A DNA stretch of 64,000 nt from Planctomycetaceae bacterium (GTDB lineage Bacteria > Planctomycetota > UBA1135 > GCA-002686595): positions 62,001-126,000 of the forward strand of contig WYBT01000004.1 of NCBI GenBank assembly GCA_011525785.1, in the 5' to 3' direction. Each line of letters starts with the position of its first letter. Position 1 is the first letter of the stretch. Below are positions 1 to 9,400 of this stretch, piece by piece. The notes beneath the pieces are model-generated. The model did no database searches. It saw only the letters and a program-made list of their open reading frames with translations, and was not told the origin of the DNA. A program made the position numbers and the translations under genes.

Positions 1-440
1 TCGGCGAGCGCGGCGATGGCCAGCACGTCGGTGGCCGGCGCGGCCAGGTTCTCGCCCAGGCTGGCGCGCTCGCCCTCGCCCGGATCGTCGAGCGAGGCGC
101 CGCCCGGTCGCGCGGCGCGCCGCCGGCGACGGTCGATCCATGCATTGCGAGCCACGCGCAGCGCATAGGAGGAAAACGCTGCGCGGGGTTCGTAGCTCGA
201 GGCGCTCTTGTACAGCTTCACGAACACTTCCTGGGAGAGGTCCTCGGCCTCGGTGCGCTCGGCCCCCAGGTGCGCGAAGAACGCGAGGAAGGTCGGCAGC
301 TCACGGCGGACGAAGGCTTCGAAGGGCGCCGGATCGCCGCGTTGCAGCGCGACCAGGGGGTCCCGCTCGGCATCCCAGACGCCCTTCAAGGCGAGCGCTC
401 CAACGCGCGGCGCTCGGCGCGGTTCACGCGCGGCCCCCAC
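1..440 (-). CDS. ECF-type RNA polymerase sigma factor, C-terminus cut by window edge
   Basis: The minus strand is open from a GTG at 438-440 to the window edge. It encodes a sigma-70 region 2, with EAEDLSQEVFVKLYKS, then a YALRVARNAWIDRRRRR stretch typical of region 2.3-2.4 of ECF sigma factors. Region 4 lies outside the window. The start is uncertain: the GTG at 440 overlaps the 3' end of tsaE by 17 bases, and an in-frame TTG at 389 is the alternative. The overlap places it last in the galE/uvrA/thi minus-strand unit. No anti-sigma gene is visible. The sigma family is clear; its regulon cannot be read from here. Confidence 0.85.
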   Translation of the reverse strand, partial: MGAAREPRRAPRVGALALKGVWDAERDPLVALQRGDPAPFEAFVRRELPTFLAFFAHLGAERTEAEDLSQEVFVKLYKSASSYEPRAAFSSYALRVARNAWIDRRRRRAARPGGASLDDPGEGERASLGENLAAPATDVLAIAALA

Positions 441-930
441 TTTCGGCGAGCGGCGGCGGCCCGGCCGGGCCCAGGCGATCGTCCTCGCCCGTCCAGCGCA
501 CCTCGATGCGCCGGCGGTCCTCGCCCGCGTGCTCCAGGCGCACCGCGAAGTGCGCGGGCGGGAGCCACTGGGCCACGCGCTCGGCCCATTCGATGGCGCA
601 CACGCCGTCCGCGCGCAGCCAGGCGGCGCCGCCGTCGCGCAGGAAGGCCTCCCCGCGCGCGGTCATCCAGGCGTCGAGGTGGTGCAGCGGCAGAGGACCT
701 TCGTAGGCGTGCAGGAGCGCGAACGTGGGGCTGGAGACCTGCGCCTGGAGCCCCAGCCCGCGCGCGAGGCCGCGCACGAAGCAGGTTTTTCCCGCGCCGA
801 GCTCGCCGTGCAGCGCCAGAACGTCGCCCGCCCGCAGGGAGCGCGCCAGCCAGGCCGCGAACTCCTCGGTCTGCTCGGGGCCCTCGCTCTCGACGCGCAG
901 CACGCGCTGCGACTCAGCCGCGGGCGCCAT
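424..930 (-). CDS. tsaE: tRNA threonylcarbamoyladenosine biosynthesis ATPase TsaE
   Basis: This 168-aa P-loop protein is the ATPase partner of TsaB/TsaD in making the t6A37 base of ANN-decoding tRNAs. Walker A (GELGAGKT) is at about residues 42-49. It is followed by the family's SSPTF segment, an HHLDAW segment matching the HFDLYR motif, and an AIEWAERV segment. The ATG at 928-930 was chosen because it puts Walker A at the usual distance from the N-terminus; upstream in-frame codons would only extend into thiL. It overlaps the thiL 3' end by 17 bases and is overlapped by the sigma-factor gene, so it is probably co-transcribed with both. The usual partners tsaB and tsaD are not in the window. 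Confidence 0.93.
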   Translation of the reverse strand: MAPAAESQRVLRVESEGPEQTEEFAAWLARSLRAGDVLALHGELGAGKTCFVRGLARGLGLQAQVSSPTFALLHAYEGPLPLHHLDAWMTARGEAFLRDGGAAWLRADGVCAIEWAERVAQWLPPAHFAVRLEHAGEDRRRIEVRWTGEDDRLGPAGPPPLAESGGRA

Positions 931-1855
931 GCAGCCATCCTCCGCGTCCGTCGAAGCGCACGTTCGCCCCGCTCGCTCCGTCGCCCGCGTCGTCAACCGG
1001 CAGGAACAGCCCTTCACCGCGCTCGACGGCGCCGAGGACGGCGAAGCCCGGACAGCGCCGGGGCGCTTCGCGCACGGCTCGCTCGAGCGCCTGCGCCGGA
1101 AGCGTCGCGACGAGCTCGTGGTCCTCGCCGTCGTGGAGCGCGTGCTGGAGCGGGCTGCGTCCCGTGCGGCGCGCGAGGCGGCGCGCGTCGCGGTGGATCG
1201 GAACGCTGCGCACGCGCAGGCGGACTTGGGAGGCCCGCGCGATGCGGGATAGATCGAGCGCGAGTCCGTCGCTCACGTCCATCATCGCGCTCGCGCCCAG
1301 TCGCGCGAGCCACAGGCCCTCGGCGAAGCGCGGCGCGATTCGCAGGTGGCGTCCCAGGGCGCTGCCGCCGAACGGGCCGGTCGCCACCAAAACCTGGCCG
1401 GCGCGCGCACGCGAGCGCGAGAGCGGCGCAAGTCCGGGCGCGAGCTCGCCGACCGCGGTCACGCTCAGCGACAGCGGGCCCGGCGCGCAAGCGAGGTCGC
1501 CGCCCACCAGTTCGGCGCCTGCGCTGCGGGCGGTGTCGCGCACGCCGCGGATCAACGCGCGCAATCGGCGCTCATCGGCGCCCTCTGGAGCGCGCAGTGT
1601 GAGCAGCACGGCGCGCGCGCTGGCGGCGCTCGCGGCCAGATCGCTCAAGGCGCGGGCGCAGGCCTTGTGCGCCACCGCCGCGGACGGCGCGTCGGCGAGG
1701 AAGTGGACGCCCTCGATCGCCTGGTCGGCGCACAGCACCGCGCGCTCGAGCCGTCGCGCCAGCACCGCGGCGTCGTTGCCGAAATCCGCGGCCAATCCGC
1801 GCGGCCCGAGCGCGCGGCCCATCCAGCGGTGCAGCGAGTCCTCGTTCCAGGCCAC
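914..1855 (-). CDS. thiL: Thiamine-monophosphate kinase
   Basis: The 313-aa product is ThiL, which phosphorylates thiamine monophosphate to the active cofactor TPP. Visible family signatures are FGNDAAVL (about residues 25-32), DQAIEGVHF (44-52), the ALSDLAA helix (69-75), GGD (118-120) and MMDVSDGLALDLSRIA (191-206), which carries metal- and nucleotide-binding aspartates of the PurM/ThiL fold. Length is normal for the family. It begins 9 bases after the ThiE-like gene ends, so two consecutive thiamine steps are probably co-transcribed. No TPP riboswitch is possible immediately upstream because the genes abut. Identification is secure. Confidence 0.95.
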   Translation of the reverse strand: MAWNEDSLHRWMGRALGPRGLAADFGNDAAVLARRLERAVLCADQAIEGVHFLADAPSAAVAHKACARALSDLAASAASARAVLLTLRAPEGADERRLRALIRGVRDTARSAGAELVGGDLACAPGPLSLSVTAVGELAPGLAPLSRSRARAGQVLVATGPFGGSALGRHLRIAPRFAEGLWLARLGASAMMDVSDGLALDLSRIARASQVRLRVRSVPIHRDARRLARRTGRSPLQHALHDGEDHELVATLPAQALERAVREAPRRCPGFAVLGAVERGEGLFLPVDDAGDGASGANVRFDGRGGWLHGARG

Positions 1856-1864
1856 GCGCGGATC

Positions 1865-2497
1865 CTACGACGCTTCCGCGTTCCGCCACGCGTTCAGGTA
1901 GGCCGTCGCGGCCGCGAGCGGATCGGCGGCGCCGAACACTCCCGACCAGACCGCGGCGCCGGCGGCGCCGCAGGCGCGCACCTGCGCGAGGTGGGCCGGC
2001 GCGACTCCGCCCAGCGCCCACACCGGCGCCGGCGAGCGCGCCACCGCCTGCGACAAGCCATCCCAGCCCACCGGCTCGCGCGCGTGCGGCTTGCTCGTGC
2101 GCTGCACCGGACCGTGCACGACCCAGTCGACGCCCGCCCAGCGCTCGCTCGGATCTTCAGCGTGCGTGGACAGTCCCAGCGAGCAGCGCGCGCCGATCCA
2201 CGGCCGCACCAGCTCGGGCGCGAGCGACGCGCCGCTGAGCTGCACGGCGTCAGCGTCGATCTCGGCCGCCAGGTGCGCTCGATCGTGCACGCACAGCCAA
2301 CCGGCCTGCTCGCGCGGCCACACGCGCCGGACTTCGCGCGCCAGCGTCAGGAAGGCGCGATCGCTGAGCTGGAACTCGCGCAACACCAGTCCGCGCCAGC
2401 CGAGCGCGAACAGCGCCTCGAGTCGGGCCAGCCAGGGGCGCGCGCTGTGCTCGTCGAGTTCGCCCGGCGAGAGCGCGACGAGCGCGGGAGGCCTCAC
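1865..2497 (-). CDS. thiE: Thiamine-phosphate synthase (ThiE/TenI family)
   Basis: This 210-aa TIM-barrel protein of the ThiE/TenI family joins the thiazole and pyrimidine phosphates. ThiE-like features are LVLREF (about 37-42), VHDRAHLAAEIDADAVQLS, GLSTHAED, the phosphate-loop segment HGPVQRTSKP, and the C-terminal PVWALGGV segment. The first active-site segment is less canonical than in textbook ThiE (no lysine after LRE). A TenI-like or divergent ThiE is therefore possible, but the neighbouring thiL argues for TMP synthase. The GTG start at 2495-2497 overlaps the preceding stop as GTGA, indicating translational coupling to the 712-aa helicase-associated gene. Confidence 0.85.
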   Translation of the reverse strand: MRPPALVALSPGELDEHSARPWLARLEALFALGWRGLVLREFQLSDRAFLTLAREVRRVWPREQAGWLCVHDRAHLAAEIDADAVQLSGASLAPELVRPWIGARCSLGLSTHAEDPSERWAGVDWVVHGPVQRTSKPHAREPVGWDGLSQAVARSPAPVWALGGVAPAHLAQVRACGAAGAAVWSGVFGAADPLAAATAYLNAWRNAEAS

Positions 2498-4632
2498 GAA
2501 GCCGCGCCCTCGAGCTCGACCAGGTAGCCGAATTCGCGCAGCAAACTCGCCAGGCGGCGCGGGGCGTAGCGCGACTTGAGCTGCAGCTTGTGCTCGTCGA
2601 GCACTTCGCGCACGAAGCCCTTCACGCCCGCGTCCTGCTGGAAGCGGCGCAGGGTCTCGCTGTCTTCGCCGTGCAGCACCAGCTGCGTATCGAGGATCAA
2701 GAGGCCCGCGCGGTTGGCCCAGTCTCGCAGCGAGTACAGGACGTTCTGCGGCGTGGGCGTGCGCGACTGCTTGCGCAAAGTGGCGAGGATGCGCGAGAGG
2801 TGCATGCCCTCCGACAGCGCGCGCTGCACCGAGCGCTCGTGGATGCGGAAGTGCAGCGTCTCGCCCTGTTTCTCGCGCACGCAGAAGCGGTCGAGCTCGT
2901 GCACCAGCTCCGCGTCGTCGCCGGTCGGGAACAGCACCACTTCGAAGTCGGGCGTGACGATCAGGCTGCCGAGCATGGGCGGCGAGTGCGGCGAGCCGTC
3001 GACCAGGCCGAGCAGCTTCGCGCCCACGCGCGTCAGCCGCAGCGCGACCGGCCGCCCGGACTTGTCGTAGCCCAGGTCCACCAGGCCCAGCAGGTACAAG
3101 CGCTGGCGCACCCAGCGCGAGATGTTCCAGGCCAGTCGCTGCGGATCCTCGAGCGGCGCGTAGCCCGCTGCGCCGCCGCGCGCGCTCAGCGCCTGTTCGA
3201 CGCCGAGCTGATCGAGGCTGGCGAGGTAGGTGTTGCGCGCGAGGAACGGCAGGTACATCAGGTCGTACCACTCCAGCGGCTCCACGCGCTTGAGCAGCCG
3301 GATGAAGATGCGCCGCAGGTGCGCGTGGTGGCGCCAGTCGCCGGCCACGTCGCGTTCGTCGCACACGTACTCGACGAGCAGCTCGAGCTTCTGCTCGAGC
3401 GTGCGCTGCTCCCAGGCGCGTCCTTCGGTCGTCATGGCGAAGGTGCGCTCGCCGGTGGACTCGATCAGGCCCAGGCTGCGCGTGAACTCGAAGATGAAGT
3501 CGAGCACCGCCGCGCGCGTCAGCTCGCGCCCGGGGTTGGGGATCAGCTCTTCCTGGATGCGCTTCTCGGTGGTCTTGAAGATCTCGCCGCGCACCGTGAA
3601 GCGCACGTTGTGCTCGAGCAGGTAGCCCATGAAGCGCGAGATGTTCGAGACCAGGTCGACGCCCAGCGAGTGCTCCTCGTGCGGCCGGTCGGGGTCGCCG
3701 GGCACCGCCACGCGCCGCAGCCAGGCCAGCGCGACCTCGTTGAACACCAGCAGCGTCTCGTCGCCATGGTGCAGGCCGTAGCGCGTGAGCTCGAGCCGCT
3801 CCACCGTGCCGACCAGCGACTCCTCGAGCACCTGCTTCCAGCGCGCGCCGTTCCAGCTCGGCTGCTCGACCTCCATGCGCTCGAACAGCGCGCGCGGCAA
3901 CAGCCCGCCGAACTGCAGCACGCACTTCTCCACCAGCGGGCGGACGTCGGCGGGCAAGCGCTCGATGCGCGCCACGGCCGCCGCTTCGTTGGAGTACATC
4001 TTGTACATCTCGCGCAGCCGCGTCGGAGAGGTCCGTCGCGCGCGCGAAGGGTCGTCGTATTGGCGGTCCAGGAATCCGCGCAGCGTGAGCAGGTCGAACA
4101 CGCCGCGCCGCTTGGCCCGCTGCTGGCGCAGCAGCGCGTCGCCCAATTCCACCGGGAGCGCCAGCGGAACTCCGTTGGCCCCGCCGCGCGTGCGGCGCTC
4201 GGGCGCGTGCGCCAGGAAGGCGTGGCGCACGAGCAATTCGAGCGCCGAGTCGATCTCGAAGCTCGACAGCCCGTGCAGGCTCTTGTCCTCGTGCAGTTCG
4301 GCCGCGCTGCGCGTGTAGTTGGGCGCGTCGAGGAAGGGCGCGATCACGCGCGCTGCGCGCCGGCCGAGCAGCGCCAGGCGCGCTTCGACGTGCTCTCCCG
4401 CGCTCATCCAGGCCGCGATCGAGCGGCGCAACTCGCCGGGGTTCGACGCCGGCGGCGGAGCGTCGTGCGGGGCCCAGAATTGGTGCAGTTCGGTGAGCTC
4501 CGCTGCGCTGGCGTGCTCGAGCCGCGCGGCGACCCGCGCACGCTGCTGCTGGTGGAGCCGCTCGGTCTCCGCCGCACTCGCCGGATGGGCGCCGTTCGTC
4601 GGCGCGAGTTCCTTGGGTGCTTCCTGGCTCAC
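2494..4632 (-). CDS. XPB-associated protein with helicase C-terminal-like domain (Helicase_C_3 type)
   Basis: This 712-aa protein is not an active helicase: no Walker A or DEAH box is visible. Its composition and order match the helicase-associated proteins with an XPB/Ssl2-like domain that sit beside XPB genes in actinobacteria. The C-terminal part includes SLIVTPDFEVVLFPTGDD and a later FCVREKQGETLHFRI, which resembles the N-terminal domain of XPB helicases. The middle is helical and winged-helix-like, with DLMYLPFLARN and WNISRWVRQRLYLLGLVDL. The GTG start at 4630-4632 overlaps the XPB stop by 4 bases and its own stop overlaps the thiE start by 4 bases. I infer that it is a partner or regulator of the XPB helicase; its biochemical function is unknown to me. 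Confidence 0.8.
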   Translation of the reverse strand: MSQEAPKELAPTNGAHPASAAETERLHQQQRARVAARLEHASAAELTELHQFWAPHDAPPPASNPGELRRSIAAWMSAGEHVEARLALLGRRAARVIAPFLDAPNYTRSAAELHEDKSLHGLSSFEIDSALELLVRHAFLAHAPERRTRGGANGVPLALPVELGDALLRQQRAKRRGVFDLLTLRGFLDRQYDDPSRARRTSPTRLREMYKMYSNEAAAVARIERLPADVRPLVEKCVLQFGGLLPRALFERMEVEQPSWNGARWKQVLEESLVGTVERLELTRYGLHHGDETLLVFNEVALAWLRRVAVPGDPDRPHEEHSLGVDLVSNISRFMGYLLEHNVRFTVRGEIFKTTEKRIQEELIPNPGRELTRAAVLDFIFEFTRSLGLIESTGERTFAMTTEGRAWEQRTLEQKLELLVEYVCDERDVAGDWRHHAHLRRIFIRLLKRVEPLEWYDLMYLPFLARNTYLASLDQLGVEQALSARGGAAGYAPLEDPQRLAWNISRWVRQRLYLLGLVDLGYDKSGRPVALRLTRVGAKLLGLVDGSPHSPPMLGSLIVTPDFEVVLFPTGDDAELVHELDRFCVREKQGETLHFRIHERSVQRALSEGMHLSRILATLRKQSRTPTPQNVLYSLRDWANRAGLLILDTQLVLHGEDSETLRRFQQDAGVKGFVREVLDEHKLQLKSRYAPRRLASLLREFGYLVELEGAAS

Positions 4633-6410
4633 GGTGCGCCCTCACCCGCGGGCGCGGGGCCCAGCTGCGCGGCTTCGATGATCTCGTAGCTGTAGCCCTG
4701 CTCGGTCAGGAACAGCTGGCGCTTCTCGGAGAACTCCTGGTCGCGCGAGCCGAGCGTCACCACCGAGTAGAACGCTGCGGCCGAGCCGTCGCTCTTGGGG
4801 CGCAGGATGCGGCCCAGGCGCTGCGCTTCCTCCTGCCGCGAGCCGAACGTGCCGGAGATCTGGATCGCCACGTTGGCCTCGGGCAGGTCGACCGCGAAGT
4901 TCCCGACCTTCGAGACGATCAGCACGCTGATTTCGCCCGACTTGAAGGCCGCGTACAGGCGCTCGCGCTCCGCGGACGGCGTCTTGCCCATGATCAGCGG
5001 CGCGCGCAGCCGCTCGGCCAGCGCGTTCAACTGATCGATGTACTGCCCGATGATCAGGATGCGGCCGCCGGCGTGCTTGGCGATCAGGCTCTCGACCACG
5101 GCGGTCTTGGCCGGGTTCTCCGAGGCCACGCGGAACTTGTTGCGCGCGCTCGCGGCCACGTAGGCCGGCTTGAGCGCGGGATCGAGCGGCACGCGCACTT
5201 CCGTGCAGCTGGCCGTGGCGATGAACCCCTGGCCCTCGAGCACCTTCCACGGCACGTCGTAGCGCTTGGGGCCGATCAAGCAGAAGACCTCGTCTTCCTT
5301 GCCGTCTTCGCGCACGAGAGTGGCGGTCAATCCCAGGCGCCTGCGCGCCTGCAGGTCCGCCGTCGCGCGGAACACCGGCGCGGGCAGGAGGTGCACCTCG
5401 TCGTACACCACCAGGCCCCAGTTCTCCTTGCCGAACAGCTCGAAGTGCTCGAACACGTCGCTCTTCGAGCGCCGCCAGGTCAGCATCTGATAGGTCGTGA
5501 TCGTCACCGGCGCGACGGCTTTGTGGTCGCCGGTGTATTCCGCGACCTGCTCGGGCGCGAGGCCCGTCTTGTCGAGGATCTCCTCGCGCCACTGACGCAC
5601 CGCGACCGTGTTCGTGGTGAGGATCAGCGTCTTGGCGCCGACCAGGCTCATCACGTACAGCCCCACCACCGTCTTGCCGGCGCCGCAGGGCAGCACGATC
5701 ACGCCGTTGCCGCCCGCGGTGGAGCCCCGGGCGTGAAAGGTGTCGCCGGCCGCGCGCTGGTAGGGCCGCAGCGCGAACGAGCGGCCGGTCTTGGTCTTGG
5801 GGCGCAGGGCGATCGTCAGCGAATCGCCCTCGACGTAGCCGCCGCGGTCTTCGACCGGGTAGCCGATCTTGATCAGCGTCTGCTTGATCGAGCCGCGCGC
5901 CAGCGGATCGACCCACACGCGCCCCTGCGCATCGCTCGAGCACAGCTTGCGCACGGACTCGTGGCCCAGCGCCTCGCGCAGCGCCTCGGGCGAGTCCGAC
6001 ACCAGCTCGAAGCGCGCGGCGCCGTCGGATCCTTCGCGGCGCTCGATGCGCAGCAGGCCGTAGCGCGAGATCCACTCGCGGATGTCGGCCACGACGCGCT
6101 GCGGCACGGGCACGCACGAGAACTCGTCCAGCGTGTGCGCGATGCTCTCGGCGCTCAAGCCCAGCGCGGCGGCGTTCCAGATCGAAACCGGCGTGATGCG
6201 GTAGGTGTGGAGGTAGTCGGGGCTCTTCTCGAGCTCGGCGAAGGCGCACAGCGCGTCGCGCGCGGCGGCGAAGCGCGGGTGCTCCTCGGTCAGCGGCTGA
6301 CCGTCGGCGTCGCGCACCGGCCGGCCCTTGGCGTCGACCACCGCGCGCACGGTGTGCAGCATCAGCGAGCGATCGCTCTGCACGATCAGGGGATTGTCGG
6401 GGCGGATCAC
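4629..6410 (-). CDS. XPB/Ssl2-type DNA repair helicase (SF2)
   Basis: This 593-aa SF2 DNA translocase is of the XPB family, known from eukaryotic TFIIH, archaea and some bacteria. Residues 1-150 form the XPB N-terminal module. The helicase core has a Q-like LRPYQ (214-218), Walker A LPCGAGKT (240-247), YDEVHLLPA (DEVH box, 336-344), and TATLVREDG containing the XPB-specific RED motif (367-369). A C-terminal QRLGRILRPK (motif VI) follows. The GTG start at 6408-6410 overlaps the uvrA stop as GTGA, and the stop overlaps the next gene in the same way. Family knowledge suggests DNA unwinding or translocation in repair; a role together with UvrA is inference from the coupling. Confidence 0.93.
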   Translation of the reverse strand: MIRPDNPLIVQSDRSLMLHTVRAVVDAKGRPVRDADGQPLTEEHPRFAAARDALCAFAELEKSPDYLHTYRITPVSIWNAAALGLSAESIAHTLDEFSCVPVPQRVVADIREWISRYGLLRIERREGSDGAARFELVSDSPEALREALGHESVRKLCSSDAQGRVWVDPLARGSIKQTLIKIGYPVEDRGGYVEGDSLTIALRPKTKTGRSFALRPYQRAAGDTFHARGSTAGGNGVIVLPCGAGKTVVGLYVMSLVGAKTLILTTNTVAVRQWREEILDKTGLAPEQVAEYTGDHKAVAPVTITTYQMLTWRRSKSDVFEHFELFGKENWGLVVYDEVHLLPAPVFRATADLQARRRLGLTATLVREDGKEDEVFCLIGPKRYDVPWKVLEGQGFIATASCTEVRVPLDPALKPAYVAASARNKFRVASENPAKTAVVESLIAKHAGGRILIIGQYIDQLNALAERLRAPLIMGKTPSAERERLYAAFKSGEISVLIVSKVGNFAVDLPEANVAIQISGTFGSRQEEAQRLGRILRPKSDGSAAAFYSVVTLGSRDQEFSEKRQLFLTEQGYSYEIIEAAQLGPAPAGEGAP

Positions 6411-9400
6411 GAACGCAGCTCCTGGGGCTGGGCGCGGGGCGCGCGCCGACGCGCACCCGCGGGGGGCAGCGAGCGCGACCGCTCGCGAGCGAAGAGGAAC
6501 GGACCGGTGACCGACGCGGGATGCGCGGCCAGTTCGCGGGGCGTGCCCGAAGCGATCAAGGCGCCGCCGTCGACGCCGCCGCCCGGGCCCAGCTCGAGCA
6601 GCACGTCGCAGATCGTGAGCAACTCGACGTGGTGCTCGATCAGCACCACCGCGTGCCCCTCGCGCGCAAGTCGATCGAGGACGCCCGCGAGCTTGCTCAC
6701 GTCGCTGGCGTGCAGTCCGGTGCTGGGCTCGTCGAGCACGATCACGCTGGGCGTGCGCGTGGCGTCCTCGAACAGCTCGCTGGCGAGCTTGACGCGCTGC
6801 GCTTCGCCGCCCGAGAGCGTGGTCGAGCTCTGCCCCAGCGACATGTAGCCCAGGCCCACGTCGCGCAGCGTCTGGAGGATCGAAACGGCGCGCGGATGCG
6901 CCGCGAGGAACTCGAGCGCCTCGTCGACCGACAGCGCGAGCACGTCGGCCACGCTCTTGCCGCGGTAGTGGACCTCGAGCACCGTCTGCGCGTAGCGCTT
7001 GCCCTGGCACTCCTCGCACTCCATCCACAGGTCGGCGAGGAACTGCATCTCGATCAACTGCGCGCCCTTGCCCTCGCAGGCCGGGCAGCGGCCCTTGACC
7101 GAGTTGAACGAGAAGTGACTCGGCCCCAGCCCGCGCATGCGCGCGTCGGGCGTGCGCGAGAACAGCTCGCGGATCGGCTCGAGCAACCCGGTGTAGGTGG
7201 CCGGAGTGCTGGCCGGCGAACGCCCGATCGGACTGGCGTCGATCAGGACCACGCGCGGAGTCCAATCCGGCGGAGTCTCGAGTTGCTTCCAGCGCCCGTT
7301 CGCAGCTTCGCCTTGCAAGGCCGGAACCAGCGTGTCGAGGATCAGCGTGCTCTTGCCGGCGCCGGAGGGGCCGCACAGTCCAGTGATCGCGCCGAAGCGC
7401 GCCTGGAAGTCGACCGAGCGCAGGTTGTTGCCGCGCGCGCCGCGCAGCCGCACGAGCGAGCCTTCGGGCAAGCGCTGTTCGGCGGGCGTGGTCGGCGCGG
7501 CGGCGCTGCGCGCGAGCTCGAACTCTCCGCGCAACGCAGCTCCGGTGGTCGAGTTCGGGTCCGCTTCCAGTTGCTCCGGCGGGCCGGCGGCGACGACCTG
7601 TCCGCCGAGGCGCCCGGCGCCGGGCCCCATGTCGATCAGGAAGTCCGCACGCCGCATCACGCTCTCGTCGTGCTCGACCACCAGCACGCTGTTGCCGCGC
7701 TCGACCAGCTCGCGCAGCGCGTCGGTGAGTCGATCGACGTCAGCGGGGTGCAGACCCACGGTGGGCTCGTCGAGCACGTAGCACACGCCCACGAGCTGCG
7801 AACCGAGGTTGGCCGACAGTCGCACGCGCCGCGCCTCGCCGCCCGAGAGCGTGTGCGTCGCGCGGTCGAGCGTGAGGTAGCCCAGGCCGACCTTGTCGAG
7901 CAGCGCGAGGCGCGAGCGCAGCTCCCCCACCACCGGACCGACGGCCTGCTCTGCGGCGCGCGGCAACTCGACGGCCTCGAGCCACGCGAGCGCGCGCGAG
8001 ACGGAGAACGACAGGAACTCCGGCAAGCGCGTCTTGCCGATCGTTGCCGCGCGCGCGTCGGGGCCCAGCCGCTCGCCCTCGCAGCCCGGGCAGCGCACGG
8101 TCGTCATCACGCTCTCGAGCAGCGCCGCCCACTCCGGGTCGTCGGTCTTGCGGCGCCACGCGTCGACGTGACCGCACAGGCCCGGCCAATCGGCGCTGAA
8201 GCGCTCCTCGATCTCGGCGTTGGTGCTCTCGCGCGCGATCGTGACGGAGTACAGCTCCTTCGCGCCCGCGCCGTGCAAGAGCAGCGCCTGTTGCGCCGCG
8301 CTGAGCTTGGCGAACGGCTTGCGGACATCGACGCGGTGTTGGCGCGCCACTTCGAGGAACAGGTGCTCGTAGTAGCCCTTGCCCTTGACGAGATAGCGCG
8401 CGAACTTCGCGTGCAGCGCGCCGTCGCCGAGCGGCAGATTCGGGTCGACGACCAGCTTGGCGGGATCGCAGCGACTGGTTTGCCCCAGGCCTCCGCACTC
8501 GGCGCACGCGCCGGCGTGCGTGTTGAACGAGAACAGCCGCGGGTCGAGCTTGTGCGCCAGGCGGTGGCCGCACTCGGAGCAGGCGCCGGCGGTCGAGAAC
8601 TCGGCGCGCGCGGCGGGCTGATCGCCCTGGGCGGCGACCACGACGCTCACGCGGCCGCTGGCGTGCTCGGCCGCTTGTTCGGCGGCCTCCGCGAGGCGCG
8701 CGCGCGCGGCGGCGTTGAAGCTGAAACGATCGATGACGAGGTCCACGCGCGAGTTCGTCGCGAGCGCGGGCCGCGCGGGCGCGTCGAGGCGCGTCTCGAC
8801 GCCGTCGATCAGCACGCGCACGAAACCGGCTGTTTTCCAGGCCGCGAGGTGCTTGTCGAACAGCTCGGCGCTGTCGCCGGAGTGTGCTCCGCCCGGACCC
8901 AGCATCGGCGCGACGATCCAGCCCTTGCGCTCCGGATACGACTTGAGCACGGCGCGTGCTATGCGCGCCGGATCGCTCGCGACGAGCGCGCTCTTGTGCG
9001 TCGGGCAACGAGCTGTGCCCGCGCGCGCCCACAACACGCGCAGGTGATCGTGGATCTCGGTGGTGGTCGCCACCGTCGAACGCGGATGGCCGCGCGAGGT
9101 GCCGGCCTCCACGGCGACCGACGGGCCCAGCCCGCTGATGCGCTCGACCGGCGGCTTGTCGCGGTTGCCGAGGAACTGGCGCGCGTACGTCGAGAGCGAC
9201 TCGACGAAGCGCCGCCGGCCCTCGGTGTAGATCGTGTCGAGCGCGAGCGAGCTCTTGCCGCTGCCGCTGGGCCCGGTGACGACCACCAGCGAATCGCGCG
9301 GGATCTCGAGCGAGACGTGCTTCAAGTTGTGCGTGTTCGCATCGACCACCGCGATCACGTCCGAGGGTTGCGCGGGCGCGCTGTCCCGCGCCGCCTTCGC

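Noticed and set aside
1865..2497. TPP riboswitch before the thiamine genes
   Set aside because: thiE starts inside the preceding gene (GTGA overlap), leaving no leader, and no THI-box sequence was seen.
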